From positions 255,501 through 319,500 of the forward strand of contig NW_026251406.1 in the NCBI RefSeq assembly GCF_025118155.1: a stretch of 64,000 nucleotides of DNA, read 5' to 3'. This document shows positions 23,400-34,720 of the stretch, piece by piece; position 1 is the first letter of the stretch; every line of letters starts with the position of its first letter. A program made the translations under genes and the position numbers. Source of the DNA: Cokeromyces recurvatus. Its lineage: Eukaryota; Mucoromycota; Mucoromycetes; Mucorales; Mucoraceae. The notes under the pieces were generated by a model, which made no database searches, was not told the origin of the DNA, and saw only the letters and a list, made by a program, of their open reading frames with translations.

Positions 23400-26300
23400 T
23401 CAAGTTAATTTCGTATAACTTGGTGGTGCAATTCTTCGTCTGATCATTTTTACAAAATATAAAGGACAACTACTCACTGCTGTAATAACAGCCACTTTCC
23501 ATACAAATCGAGCCGTTAAAATGAACTTCATATCTAATAATTTAAAATTAATAAGCTTCTCATTAACCCTTTTTTTAAAAAAGAAAAAAAAAAAGAAAAA
23601 GAAAAGAACTTCCACATCGAAACATACCGAAATAAGTGGGTAATAGCCACATGGATCCGAAATAAATTAAGACAGTAATAATCTCTGCTAAAACCATATA
23701 ACGATGCCTAATCGTAAGACAAAAAGTAAATCAAATAAAGTTATCTACATATACATATTTATATATATTAAGCGTATTACCATGTATTAATTTCTAGGGC
23801 AACCATTAACAATTCATTGCAAATTAAAGCAGTGAAAGAGATGGCAACAATATGAATAAATTCATCTTCAAATAAAATGATAGATAAAATCATAATTGCA
23901 CCACCTTGATACACACTGATTAATAACCAAGTAAAAAAAGTTCTATAAGATAATGATCGTCCCTAAGAAAGATATATTATTATTTTAATCCCTTAATACA
24001 TACATCATACAACACGTTACCTTTGTTAGATCCTTATAAAGTTCAGGATACATCAATGCAATTTCTTCACTCACATCTTGATCCAAGACTAATGAAAATA
24101 CTGGAGCATTTGTATAAACGGTAGCATAGCCTACAATTAACATGCCCTGATATAAAGCAATAGGAGCAAAATAGAATAATGCAGAAAACACGGCCTGCAT
24201 AACAGAAATAATTAAACCACGATGAATAACAAATTGTGACAACTTGGCAGATCTCTTATAGCTATTTCTTCCATGCCATACTATATTAAATATACATGAA
24301 TATTCTACACTCTTGTATATATATATATAAAACTATAATACTTACATAAAAGTTTTGTTAAATAACTAAACTGGGTAACTGAGAAATCGGCGGCCAACGA
24401 AGCTTGCTTTCCTTCTTTTCCTACAATGCCTACACCTATACAAAACAACGAAATTAATTATTATTATTTTTTTTTGTATCATAAAAAATAGGAGAGGATA
24501 ATAGAATTTACCAACATCAGCTGCCTGAATCATACTAACATCATTACCACCATCACCAATACAAAGAACTCTTTTCTTGGTATATTCTTTGATTAATCGA
24601 GTTATATCAGCCTATAAACCCAGTTAGTTTATTATTATTATTAAAAAATGTATTACCTTTTGAGTAGGAGAACAACGACAGCAAACAACAACAGGCATTA
24701 GAGTCACTATTTCAATAAATTCTTCTACAAAGTTATCTAGACAGACTTGTAAAGACCCACCATCAATTACTAAACAATGATCTGTTTTTGTTCTTAGACT
24801 ATCGATTTCATCTGCTGCTTCCATAGCAGTTTTTACTATCCATTATAAAAGTTAGTTTTACATATACATATAAATACACATATGTATTCTTCAAAAGTGA
24901 TTCCATTCTATCTCTCTCTCTCTTTCTTTTTTTTTCTAAAAAAATTACATATTTGTATATATTACATTTTGATATAGTATGAATACTCTGATTACGTGAA
25001 ACCAATTTTGACGATATAGCAATACAAGTAGCTGTTTCAATCTTATCTCCAGTTAGCATCCATACCTTTAAGCCAGCATTTCTCATTTGCTCTAATGTAT
25101 TCTTAACACCTTCCTGTAATTTATCTTCTACTCCTGTTAATCCAAGTAATTCTAAATTAGATTCCAACACATCCTCTATCACAGCTTGTTTTAGAGTACT
25201 ACGATCATGTAATGAAACTTCTGCCTCATGGTATTTAGCAGTGAACTGTTGGTAGGCTTCCTCTGATAGATGTTTCTTGGCTACTACAAGCGTACGCAAA
25301 CCTTCTCTTGCCATATTATCACATTCTTCATTCAACCAATCATTATATTGAACAATTTTTGACATCACAGTATCAGCACCCTTTTCATAAAAAGTAATTT
25401 CTTGAGTCTTTTGATTCTTGACAATAATTCCCATACGCTTTGTCTCACTTGTAAATGGGAAAATATTTAAAACATCAAAATGAAGCAGTTCTTCTGTCGC
25501 ATCTACGCGTAATTGAATTGCATTGACATCTCGATGAAATAACGTTAAACCCATATGTTCTGTCCACTTTACGATAGCAACTTCATCAGGACTAGAGGCT
25601 TGATAGCTAATCTCTCCATCTATGTTTATGACTGGGGTTACATTGTGACAAAGAGCAAGTGCTTGTACAATATCACTCACTCGTACAGAAATATTTCGTC
25701 GACTTTTGTTCGTTATATTTGCAGAATTGGTTGTTACAGCATCTTGTAGTTGTGTGTTAGAGGCCGATCCAAAGATACTTACAATATGAGTCTGAATTTC
25801 ATCCATTGTATCAAGACTATAAGACATTGTACCCATATGTAATTTTTTTAATTCCATGTCATTTTGAGTTAAGGTGCCTGTTTTATCCGTCAGCAAATAT
25901 TCCACTCTGCCTAACTCTTCAGGGAGAGTACTAGTTCTGACAATAGTACCATTAATTTCATTATCATGTTCAATTTGATGTGAATAGACTGTCTTTCCCA
26001 TATCCAAATTAACACGTAAACCAATTGGAATAATAGACGAAAATAAAATTAAAAATCTAAAAACATAAATGTACCACACGCCTCTAAAACCATTTAATCC
26101 GACCATCATTACAGACAATCCAAGCGTGACGATAAACAATATCTAATAGATAAATATAATATAATATAAATAAACAAATAAACAAACAAAACCATTTATC
26201 TCCCTTTATCATTTTTTTTTTTTTTTTTTTTTTACCTTTGCAAGTCGATTAATTTCTTGATCTAATAAGCCTACTTTTGTTTTTGGATGATTTGTATTCA

Positions 26301-27599
26301 TAACAGCTCTTGTATCCTTTCCTGTATAAATAACAAATCCAATGACTGATCCAGATGCAAGAACTGTATTAGTCCACATAGTATTCTCTACACCCAAGGG
26401 TTCAATCTGCTCAGCACCTGTTACTTCATCATTGATAGAGATGGTGCCCACAAAATTATGAATATCTTTATGAGGTGCATCTGCATAGATATGTCCCTTT
26501 ATATTTAATAAGTCTTGATCTGAAGGTAATCTTTGTAAAGAAGATACAGCTAAACGTAATTTCCAATCTGTTTCACCATCCAATTGATCTGTTCGAATAA
26601 AACTTGCACCACTTTCCTCTGTTGTGCGTAATAAAATCATATCTGCAGGAACCTAGCATATTAAAAAAAATTAGAACTCTTTTATATATAAAAATAGATC
26701 TTTTTTTTTTCATTTACTCTTTGATCTTTCATGATATGAATCAAATCGCCTACTCTAATTTTTGAACTTGGTATATTTTGAATGCCAGAAGGAGTTAGTC
26801 TACGATAAAGCTGAGAATTTGCTTCTTTATCACGTTTATAGCGTTGATAATCATCAAGCGCCTCTTTACTAATCGTAATGAATAATACAAAGCATAAAGG
26901 ACCAAAATAAGTAAGAATATAACCTATTTTTAAGGCAGGAACAAACTGAGATAAAGCTACTAATAAGAAATAGAGATTAAAGAAGATGACAAACTTTTTT
27001 TTAAAAAAAAAAAAAAATTAGTTGATGATTCTAATTAGATGATTTTAACTTTTTTTTTTTACCTGTTCATATAACACCACAGGTAAAAACGTAATAACGT
27101 TATATTTTTGATTTATAATAACATTAGCTGTATATTTCTTTTTTTCCTTGTCTAATTAAAAAAAAAAAAAGTTATTGTATTATATATATTTTTTTAAAAA
27201 AAGAATAATAATTACCATTTGCTTGAAGTGGAATAGTTCGAGGAGAATAAACTTTCTTCTTTCTAAATCTAGAAAAAAAGCTAGGTCGTTGTTTCTTATC
27301 CTGTTTTGAGATTAATGTCGGTGAACGTCTGGTTGAATTTGTAAGAGAAATGGAAGTTCGTGAAGAAATAGATGAATCAATAAGGTTAATCTAACAACAT
27401 TGAAGCTTAAATGAGTTCGTTTATATATATACAAATATGTAATTTTTTTTTTTTTTTGTTCTCTTACAGCCGCTTCTTCATCTAATAAAGGATCTTCATC
27501 ACTATGTATGGAGTCTGAAGTGCGTTGCTTTCTTATATCATGTCTACTGGAAAAAGGCATTAATTTGCGAAGTGCAATTGGTCGAGAATCTCTAAACAT
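23400..27599 (-). CDS. NEO1: P4-ATPase phospholipid flippase, NEO1/ATP9 type
   Basis: Thirteen exons: 27599-27468, 27390-27216, 27151-27063, 26993-26718, 26652-26236, 26142-24966, 24835-24657, 24611-24512, 24435-24346, 24280-24021, 23962-23781, 23707-23628, 23533-23400; 1096 aa, phases all consistent. NEO1 flips aminophospholipids from the lumenal to the cytosolic leaflet in Golgi/endosomes and works without a Cdc50 subunit. Seen: [13 protein letters not shown] before TM1, DGETDWK in the A-domain, phosphorylation motif [10 protein letters not shown] near 448, KGADTVM, TGDK, GDGGND hinge, and the C-terminal [12 protein letters not shown], characteristic of the ATP9/Neo1 class. The N terminus is Ser-rich with a DEDPLLDEE acidic cluster. 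Start chosen as the first ATG in exon 1. Very confident on class. Confidence 0.93.
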
Positions 27600-27810
27600 A
27601 GTTTAATTTTGATTCAGCCTTTGATCCTCAAGGGAAAAAAAAGGAAAAAAAGGAAAATATATGCATATATAATCTATTACTTTTTTTTTGGACTTGAATA
27701 TGAAAAGATCGGCATTTAAATTTAAATTTGTGAAGGTTTAGTAGAGTATAAATAAAGTTGAAATACGATTAAAGAAATTTTATTTAAAAAAATTAAATAA
27801 TGATCAATAA

Positions 27811-28913
27811 GCACATAGCTTTTATATGCTATTTTGCCCTGGTCGGATCGCTATGAAAAAAAAAGGAAAGAAAAACCCTTTTGAGATATAAAAAGGAAAA
27901 TGTTAAAGTGTATGTATGAGTGATGATAATTAACTATCAGAAAATCATTGTTGTATTGAAAGAGGATGATGGTCAGAGGGTTCAGGGATTTGGGAGTGAA
28001 GCTAGATAGTCCATCTCCAAGCAGAATTGCACATATGGAAGGCCAGCGTATGAGCCAGGCATCAATTGATTTTTTCACTTTCTTCGTATGGAATGTTGAT
28101 GGTAATAGATTCAAGAGATAAGAGAGTGGATCTTCAATAGATTTGGGCATCTGAAGGCGGTTGTGCATATGTAAACAAGAAAAACTATGTGAGCGTGTGA
28201 AGAGTTCGTTTGGATGGAAGGGGCAGGCTTGGGGTTTACCAAGAGGTAACCAACCAAGTCACCATCGCACGCAACGAAACTGTTCACTTCTTGTCATTGG
28301 TATCGTGAGAATAGGTTCGTCAATCGGATTGTTACGGCAATGGGATAGAAGTTTCGAATGTTTTTCTTGTAGTTTTGAGTGGTAGCTGTCAAGTAGAAAT
28401 CGTCTTCGTTTCCTACTAAAATCCTTATGAGACGTAGTGTTAAGATTTTCATTGCAAACTGATATCCATAGAGGAGATTTGGATAATTGGGACCATTTTG
28501 ATTTAGTTTGAGACTGTATGTATGGTAGCAATTTCGTCAATAATGCATCATTTGGTAGAAAGGAGGATCTAAAAAGGAATTGTGCTTGGAGTATTGAAAT
28601 ATGATCTTTCATGTTAGGTAAATTTGTTAGGTGTAACATTACTTTGGTTGAGGTGAAAGGTCGTCCACCGAAGATTTGACGCATATATTGATTTTGGCAG
28701 TTTTCTAGAGAGCGGATTTCTCGTAGGTTGAAGGTTGTGATTGCTAATCCATATTCTAATTGTGGTCGAACTATTTGGGCGTAAAAACGAGCTGAAAGAA
28801 GGTGGTCAAAGCCATTTTTATTTACACCAAGGGTAGTAAGCTGTCTCATCGTTCCAAGTGCTTTATTGATGTTTTGTTGGTTAGCCAACTACAGTTTTTA
28901 CACTTTAAATTTG
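27811..28913 (-). pseudogene. 5'-truncated LINE reverse-transcriptase fragment, copy A
   Basis: On the minus strand one frame (28888 to 27851) encodes the region after the RT catalytic core: YAQIVRPQLEYGLAI (thumb), CQNQYMRQIFGG, and a C-terminal His/Cys-rich domain (ACPFHPN...H..SCLHMHNRL). A TGA at 28259-28261 stands where the related copy has an Arg codon. The fragment lacks the palm motifs, so it is 5'-truncated. Its 5' end coincides with the Fanzor-element border. The 3' end is placed where sequence resembling the tail of copy B ends (GGGCAA, AT-rich, TGTGC). Confidence 0.75.
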
Positions 28914-28977
28914 GACGAAGTTAGTTTTTTTTTTTTTTTTTTGGACAAATCAAAATCAGTTTCAACTATTTGGTTTA
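28914..28977 (+). repeat. Left terminal inverted repeat of the Fanzor element
   Basis: Matches the complement of 30450-30505 with a few mismatches and a longer T-tract (about 20 T here versus 7 at the other end). Confidence 0.8.
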
Positions 28978-29059
28978 TTTCCCAATCCATCAATACACTT
29001 TCGGTCTATAACCATAAATATCAACGCTATATGTGCATTCCTTTCACTGTCACTTCCAG

Positions 29060-30270
29060 GGAATTATAATGACCAACTTAAGATATTTCAACGTGTTGTA
29101 AGATTCGATAAGTCAAGGTTTTCAAAGTATGTCACTTATGATTGAATTATTTTGACACATGCTCTAACTATTCTATTCATAAACTAGTAATGATCTTGAA
29201 CCAAATGGCAATAACGATGTTCTCTTTGGTAATATCATTAGATCCGATGGCTTTGATCTAGATTGTCTTTTTTACAAAAGAAAAATGACTATAAAGGACC
29301 TAATTAACGGCCTCCAAATAAAGTTGTCAGATTTCAACTACCAAGAAGTTCAACAGCAATATCAACCCGTTTTCATTGATCCAGGTAGAAAGTCCGTGTT
29401 TACTGCTGCTGGTGGCTTAAGTATTCAGAAGCACGCTTTGACGCGCTGCACCACAAAAGAGTACTACCATTACACCGGGTCTACGAAACATACTTCCAAA
29501 CAGACAAAGCTGAAAAAAGAACAAGGGTTTGACAAAATCGAAGGTGACATTGCCACCCCAAAAACGTCAAACCTAAATTCTTATAAAAGCTACGTCCAAT
29601 ATTTGTTTAAACATCTGTGTATCTTAACCAACCTCTATGGTTTCACTACTACGAAAGATAAATTCTTCTTGTATCAAGGGAGACAGAGAGCTCCCGAGAT
29701 AATGACTAACATGATAATAAACGGTGGCAGCAAATACAACAAGGCAAAGAGGGTAAAGAAAAAGAAGAGAAAGAAAGAAGAAAAGAGGAGGAAGAAGAAG
29801 AAGAATGGGGACATATCTTTTTCTTGTTTGAATCAAGTTTGCACCAAGTAAGTAGTTTACTTTTTCTTGTTTGTAAATGTTTCTTATTATTATTTTTTTA
29901 AAAAAAAAGACAAAATAAATGGAAGCCTATCAAGTATCAGCAAGACAGTACCAAAGTTCCTTTGATTGTATTCGGTAGTGGAATGTTTGGTAAAGATAAT
30001 GTAAAGTTAAAAGGACTTAGATGTGGTATCGTCGGCAAACTCTATAAATTATTAAAAAAACGTGAGGCTGAAGGTCAGTTGATTGCTACTACAATTGACG
30101 AATTTAAAACCTCGAAAACATACAGCCTCTGTTTCTTTGATGATTTGAAAATTATCAGCACAAAATCGTTTAAAGGTGTAGCCGTTGTATGTTGCGAACG
30201 ATGCTCCAAAGTATGGCAAAGAGATTCTAATGCAGCCAACAACATGATGACGATTTCAAAGTCAATTTGA
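29060..30270 (+). CDS. Fanzor-like (eukaryotic TnpB homologue) nuclease, N-terminally short
   Basis: Supported exons are 29060-29126, 29188-29847 and 29910-30270 (~360 aa); the upstream frame stays open to the inverted repeat, and the true start is unresolved. Seen in order: IIRSDGFD (TDG-like motif), VFIDPGRKSVFTA (RuvC-I Asp), a Lys/Arg/Glu low-complexity stretch, VPLIVFGSGMFGKD, IDEFKTSKT (the relocated catalytic Glu plus TS), a zinc-ribbon remnant, and WQRDSNAANNM (RuvC-III Asp). This matches the published Fanzor pattern D...TS..zinc finger..RD. Fanzors are RNA-guided DNA endonucleases of eukaryotic mobile elements. Oddities: the first zinc-ribbon Cys is Tyr (KTYSLC), and the usual N-terminal recognition/wedge region is mostly missing (complete proteins are typically 450 aa or more). 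So it is probably a recent but damaged copy. Family confident; activity doubtful. Confidence 0.8.
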
Positions 30271-30505
30271 TCAGGAGAAGAAAGACCAGATGTCTTTACA
30301 CCTAAGAAAAAAATAATCGTCGTATCAAACACAGTTTTCCTTTTTTAGGATTCAGATTGTTACAGGTAGACAAGTGTTATTTATTCCAAATCATTTGAAA
30401 ACTAATTTTTTTTTGTCTAAATTCCCTTTTTGAATCTGTCCAAAAAAGGTAAACTAAATATTTAAAAACTTATTTTGATTCGTCCAGAAAAAAACTAACT
30501 TCGTC
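30271..30505 (+). ncRNA. Candidate Fanzor guide-RNA region
   Basis: The 235 bp between the Fanzor stop and the right end of the element contain no ORF. In characterised Fanzor and TnpB loci the guide RNA scaffold lies in just this position and its 3' end runs past the element border into flanking DNA. Repeated motifs GAATCTGTCCAAAAAA and GATTCGTCCAGAAAAA lie here. Placement is inference from family knowledge; no transcript or structure was demonstrated. Confidence 0.3.
30450..30505 (-). repeat. Right terminal inverted repeat of the Fanzor element
   Basis: Reverse-complement partner of 28914-28977. The outermost 11 bases (CTAACTTCGTC) are a perfect match. Confidence 0.8.
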
Positions 30506-31320
30506 TGCAGGCCCAATTCGTTTTCCGTGCTATTGATTTACCGGATGATACTTTGCTCGCTAAATTACTTCCTGAGCTTCAAGCCTCTATCTTCAACACT
30601 CAATGGTATAAACTCATTCAAACACCATGCTGAAGACTCTGTGCCACCAATTCCATTCCGTTAGACCAACGCTCCTTTCGAAAACATCGTCAAGAATTTC
30701 TTGAAGAGAGTTTTCAACAACTACATGACGAGACACATTCTGTTTTGCTTTCCTCTTGCCGCCATAATCTGATTATTGACCCGATACTCTGGTTACCCAT
30801 GACACACAGTGAGCGTAGTCGAACTATTCGATAGCGTCTTGGTTGGTTACCCAGAGGAATACCTAAAGCCTGCCTATTTTATCCTCATGTACACTTTAGT
30901 TGGTCACACGTTACTGAATGCTTGCACATGCACACTCGTTTATGCTTGCCACGATCCATTGCAGATCCCCTTTCCTTTCTTTTAAATCATCTCCCTCAGC
31001 ATAAGCACCGAAATTCTCAGAATGTTTCTGCTTGGTTCTATCGCTGGCCAGTTATGCGTACCATTCTACAGGAAATGGATTACTTAATGCACGATAAACT
31101 ACCCCCTCCACTTCTTGATCCAGGCAAGAAATTACTCAACTGGTTGTCTCTTTAAACTTGAAACTTGTTAGCAATATTCCCCTTTCTTTCTCACCTTCTC
31201 TTCTTCCTTTCCTTTACCTTTTTACCTCTTGTCCCGTAAGAGGGTTTTTAGATACCTTTTTTCACATAATTTGAACTGACCTGGGCAATCCAATATAATA
31301 AAGATATTATGTGCCCATAG
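30506..31320 (+). pseudogene. 5'-truncated LINE reverse-transcriptase fragment, copy B
   Basis: Plus-strand frame from 30508 encodes QAQFVFRAIDLPDDTLLAKLLP, then RLGWLPRGIPKACLF, HTRLCLPRSIADPLSFLLNHLP and ends WLSL at 31155. It is a diverged relative of copy A (QAQFLFRSSFLPNDALLTKLLP; RLGWLPLGKPQACPF). Two in-frame stops, TGA at 30631-30633 and TAG at 30832-30834, both lie where copy A has or implies Trp. The coding part starts exactly at the Fanzor element's right end. The 3' tail carries a GGGCAA...AT-rich...TGTGCCC element matching copy A. Confidence 0.75.
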
Positions 31321-32073
31321 GTCGCTTTATAAATTTTAATTTATAAAAATAATATAAAAAAAAAGGTTTAATCGCAGTTGGCTAATCACTTGAGTTAGAT
31401 AGAAGCTTTGAATTTATAGAGACTTTACTACTGATCATTAATAGAAGAAGAAGAAGAATGATATTATATTAACATTGATTTGGCCTATTCTCTCTAAATT
31501 TAACGTCTCGCTTTTTATAAGTACACAAGATGTGATAGTTGTATGTCGTTCATTGATATTAATTATCAAGATCCAATAGGATAAATTTATAAAAAATATT
31601 GAACTATTCCTGTCAATAACCAACAGACTAGGGTAAAAAGGAAAAAGAAAACCTTTTTTTCTCCACTTACTTTTAATGTATAAATTAATATTCCGCTGGA
31701 ATAAAAAAAAACAGCCCTTTTTTTTATTATTTTTTCCATTTGTATTTTATTTTATTTTTTTTTTCTTTTTTATTATTATTATTTTCTATTTGTTTTCTAT
31801 CACTTATTTTTTTTCCCTTTTTCCTTTTTTTTTCTCCCCAAAAATATACTATATAAATAGAGCCTGATTTATAAACAGTTCAAACTAACAAAACACTAAA
31901 CAAAAAAAAAAAGAAAAAGAAAAAAGACGAATAGTGTTGTTGTATATGCTTAATCATAAGAAAAAAGCAACAGATATTATATTAATAGTAGAAGCCCGCA
32001 GCCAGCAAGCAATAACATATAGTTACCCATTTTTAAATTCCGAGAAATAATTTGTTATAAATTTTAAACGAAC
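31321..32073. other. Intergenic, pyrimidine-rich upstream of membrane-protein gene
   Basis: Begins where the LINE 3' tail ends. It contains long T/CT stretches (31710-31850) followed by A-rich leader sequence before the next ATG, as expected for a fungal promoter. No gene found. Confidence 0.5.
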
Positions 32074-33160
32074 ATGGTTCAGTTAACATTATATGGTGAA
32101 CGAGTATTAGATCGTATTAATATGATTGGAATGTGGGTAGCCGCTATTATATGTATTCATAACTTTTTTATATGTTATCGGCACTATAAACGTACTCGTG
32201 GTTTCATGTAAGCATAGATAGCTGAATATATATTATTTCGCAATCAAATAATAACAATTCTTATTGTTAGTCACTTAATGAATATGACTCAAGTCATTGT
32301 TCTCTTTATACACCGATTTATTTATGGCATTGTACCACTATTTGAGATTACAACATGTGCATTTTGGCCTTTACTTGTGTCGTACGTAGAAAAATAAAAT
32401 AAAATAATTCTAATAATAATTTGACATTTTATTAATTTTAAAAACCTTTTTTTTTTATATGGTTACAGTTTATGGCATTTAAGTAAGTTAGTAATATATA
32501 TATATATTATCATGTAGTACACAGAAAAATATAACTTTTTTTTTAGATTATATACTTATTTATTCAATCATGTTTAAACGACTTATTGTAATAGAATCTG
32601 ATAAATATTCTGTTTGGATCAAAGCAGTCGGTATAGCTTTAATTACTTTACGATTTTCTGACTGGCCATATGAATTAGCCTTTCATTCATTACAACAAGA
32701 AATCATGACACAACAAGTTGCATTTGGATCTAATTGTCTTGCTCAATGGTAACATTTTTTTAATAATGCTATAGTAACGAATTATGCTTATAACTCTATT
32801 ATTCAGGGGTAAAGGTGTTATCATATTAAATTTTGTAAGTGACATTTTAGCCAATTTATTTCTAAGTGGCATGTTTGTTAGAAGGTTTTGTATACATTTT
32901 TGATATAATAAAATAAAACAAAAAAAAAGGAATTAATATAACTTACTTTTTTTTTTTTTTGTTTAATATAGATTATATGTTCATATCCTAAATTCTCGTA
33001 AAGTGATGAGTCATCAAAATCAAGTGATTGAATATATTGCACGCAGATCCTTAATTTGCTTGATTCTAACTCTTTTTACTAATTTTACAATGAATCTATT
33101 TAAATTGACCAATTTTATGGGCAATCGATCTGATGTAAAGTATACTTTATGATATGATAT

Positions 33161-33200
<40 letters not shown>

Positions 33201-33575
33201 GATATATTAACCATGGTCGTCATATAGACTTTTACACCCTATTTTGAAATTATTGAATCTTCTCTTTTGGTCGAAGCTTTAAGAGTAGATTATACACGAC
33301 TTCCCGAACAATCATTTTGTGAAAATTGTGGTGTGATTATTAATTCGATTGGAAGTAATAACGAAGGCAACAGGTCGCAACCAAAACAAAGTAATCCTCA
33401 ACACGACCATCATATTAAATTACCGACAAGATCTTTTACAGCTTCTTCCATTTATACTGACATAAATTTACCTTTATTTATTGAGGACTGCAGTTCCCCA
33501 GATCAACAGTATCCACTCGATTCAATAAGTATTCATCAGGCTGATACTCGAACTACTATTACGTCTGCACAATAA
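32074..33575 (+). CDS. Multi-pass membrane protein of unknown function
   Basis: Seven exons, 32074-32207, 32271-32381, 32469-32482, 32547-32748, 32807-32884, 32972-33134 and 33228-33575, give 349 aa. The third exon is only 14 nt. About six to seven hydrophobic helices (MIGMWVAAIICIHNFFICY; VIVLFIHRFIYGIVPLF; FWPLLVSLWHLNYILIYSIMF; VWIKAVGIALITLRF; GVIILNFVSDILANLFLSGMF; LICLILTLFTNFTM) are followed by a ~90-residue soluble tail containing CENCG. The layout resembles receptor-like seven-helix proteins of Mucoromycota, but I recognise no family motif. Phase agrees across all six junctions, including the micro-exon, which supports the model. Confidence 0.7.
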
Positions 33576-34079
33576 TATATAATGTTATTTATTTATTTTT
33601 TAAGAAAAAAGGAAGTTATATAGACTTAATCGCTCATATACCATGACTGGACGTTTCATACATCATTCGTGTAAAATATACATATTTGTATATAAATTCA
33701 GCAGGATCTGAGATTGTAAATATATACCTTATTACATAATACCTAATGCTACATACATATAAACATACGAATAAAATAATAATAATAATAATAATAATAA
33801 ATTCCTCTTCTTTTTTTTTTCCTATCCCCAACAAAAAAGATACTTTTTTTTTTCGGAAATTAAATGTTGAAAAATATAATTTCTTCCCCTGTTTTCCTAC
33901 TTCATTTACATTATACACACCGACCTTTTTTTTTGGCACAAAGTGTGACAAATTTGATGAGGTTGTTTATTGAAGTCTTTTTAAATCACAAAAAAAAAAG
34001 ATCTTATTGCATACCTTAAATATCCTAGTTGTAAGAGCTTTATTATTTAGAAGTCTTTTTTTTTTATCTCTTTAATCTA
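33576..34079. other. Intergenic
   Basis: AT-rich with an (AAT)n run near 33776 and several T-runs. No gene or RNA recognised. Confidence 0.5.
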
Positions 34080-34610
34080 CTTTTGACAACGGGATCAAAA
34101 TTTTTCAATCGGATTAAACTCAAGCGAATAGGGTGAAAGACACAGGCAACCATAGTAAACGACATATGATATACTTTTTTCAATATTCTTTGCTTTATAG
34201 ATTGATGCATTATCCATCACCCTTATCATGTCCTTTAAAGTCCTCATGTTTGTCCAAAATATTTAACGTAGTTGCAATAAAATCAAAGTAATAGCCAGTA
34301 ACTATGCCCGTCGTTCTTTTCTTTTTTTTTTTTTTTTTGCTGTAACTCCGGTTGCCTTTCATTTCTTAAAAGATATCCATTTGTACTTTTTACTTTTATA
34401 TTGATTACGCCACAAGAAGAAATAGCATCAAAGATTGTTGTTGGCTGAACAACCTCAACTCGAGTTCCTTTCTTTGACCAAGTCATCATCTTTCTTTTAA
34501 TGTTTATATAAAATTGCAGACTCATCATTATTTTCAGAACCTACGTCAGTCTCCTTTCAACGTTGATCCTAGTCATACCTCTTTTCTATGCTTTTAGGCA
34601 GAGTTTCTTT
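34080..34610 (-). pseudogene. Fragment of a Tc1/mariner-like transposase
   Basis: Read on the minus strand, the pieces are NIKRKMMTWSKKG, TIFDAISSCGVINIKVKS, LDKHEDFKGH, MDNASIYK and PYSLEFNPIEKF. They carry the second Asp (MDN) and the final Glu (NPIE) of a DDE domain in the right order. Frameshifts and stops separate them, the first-Asp region is degraded, and no inverted repeats were found at the ends. It is related to, but clearly different from, the transposase at 7954-9179. Confidence 0.75.
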
Positions 34611-34658
34611 TAGAATAAAAGTGTGCTTTTTTTTATTTTATTTTATTTTATTTTATTT

Positions 34659-34661
<3 letters not shown>

Positions 34662-34717
<56 letters not shown>
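34662..34717. repeat. T56 homopolymer with TTTTA microsatellite
   Basis: A run of about 56 T adjoining (TTTTA)n at 34633-34661, just beyond the transposase fragment. Confidence 0.85.

Positions 34718-34720
<3 letters not shown>

Larger units (their letters stand above)
28914..30505 (+). mobile_element. TIR-bounded element carrying a Fanzor-like gene
   Basis: A 1592-bp segment whose two ends are inverted copies. The left end reads GACGAAGTTAG then a T-run, TGGACAAATCAAAAT, AGTTT, TATTTGGTTTA. The complement of the right end reads GACGAAGTTAGTTTTTTT, TGGACGAATCAAAAT, AGTTT, TATTTAGTTTA. The only cargo recognised is a Fanzor-like nuclease; no transposase is present, so it would need help in trans. 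The dinucleotide TG lies just outside both ends; a 2-bp duplication is possible but too short to prove. Confidence 0.75.
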
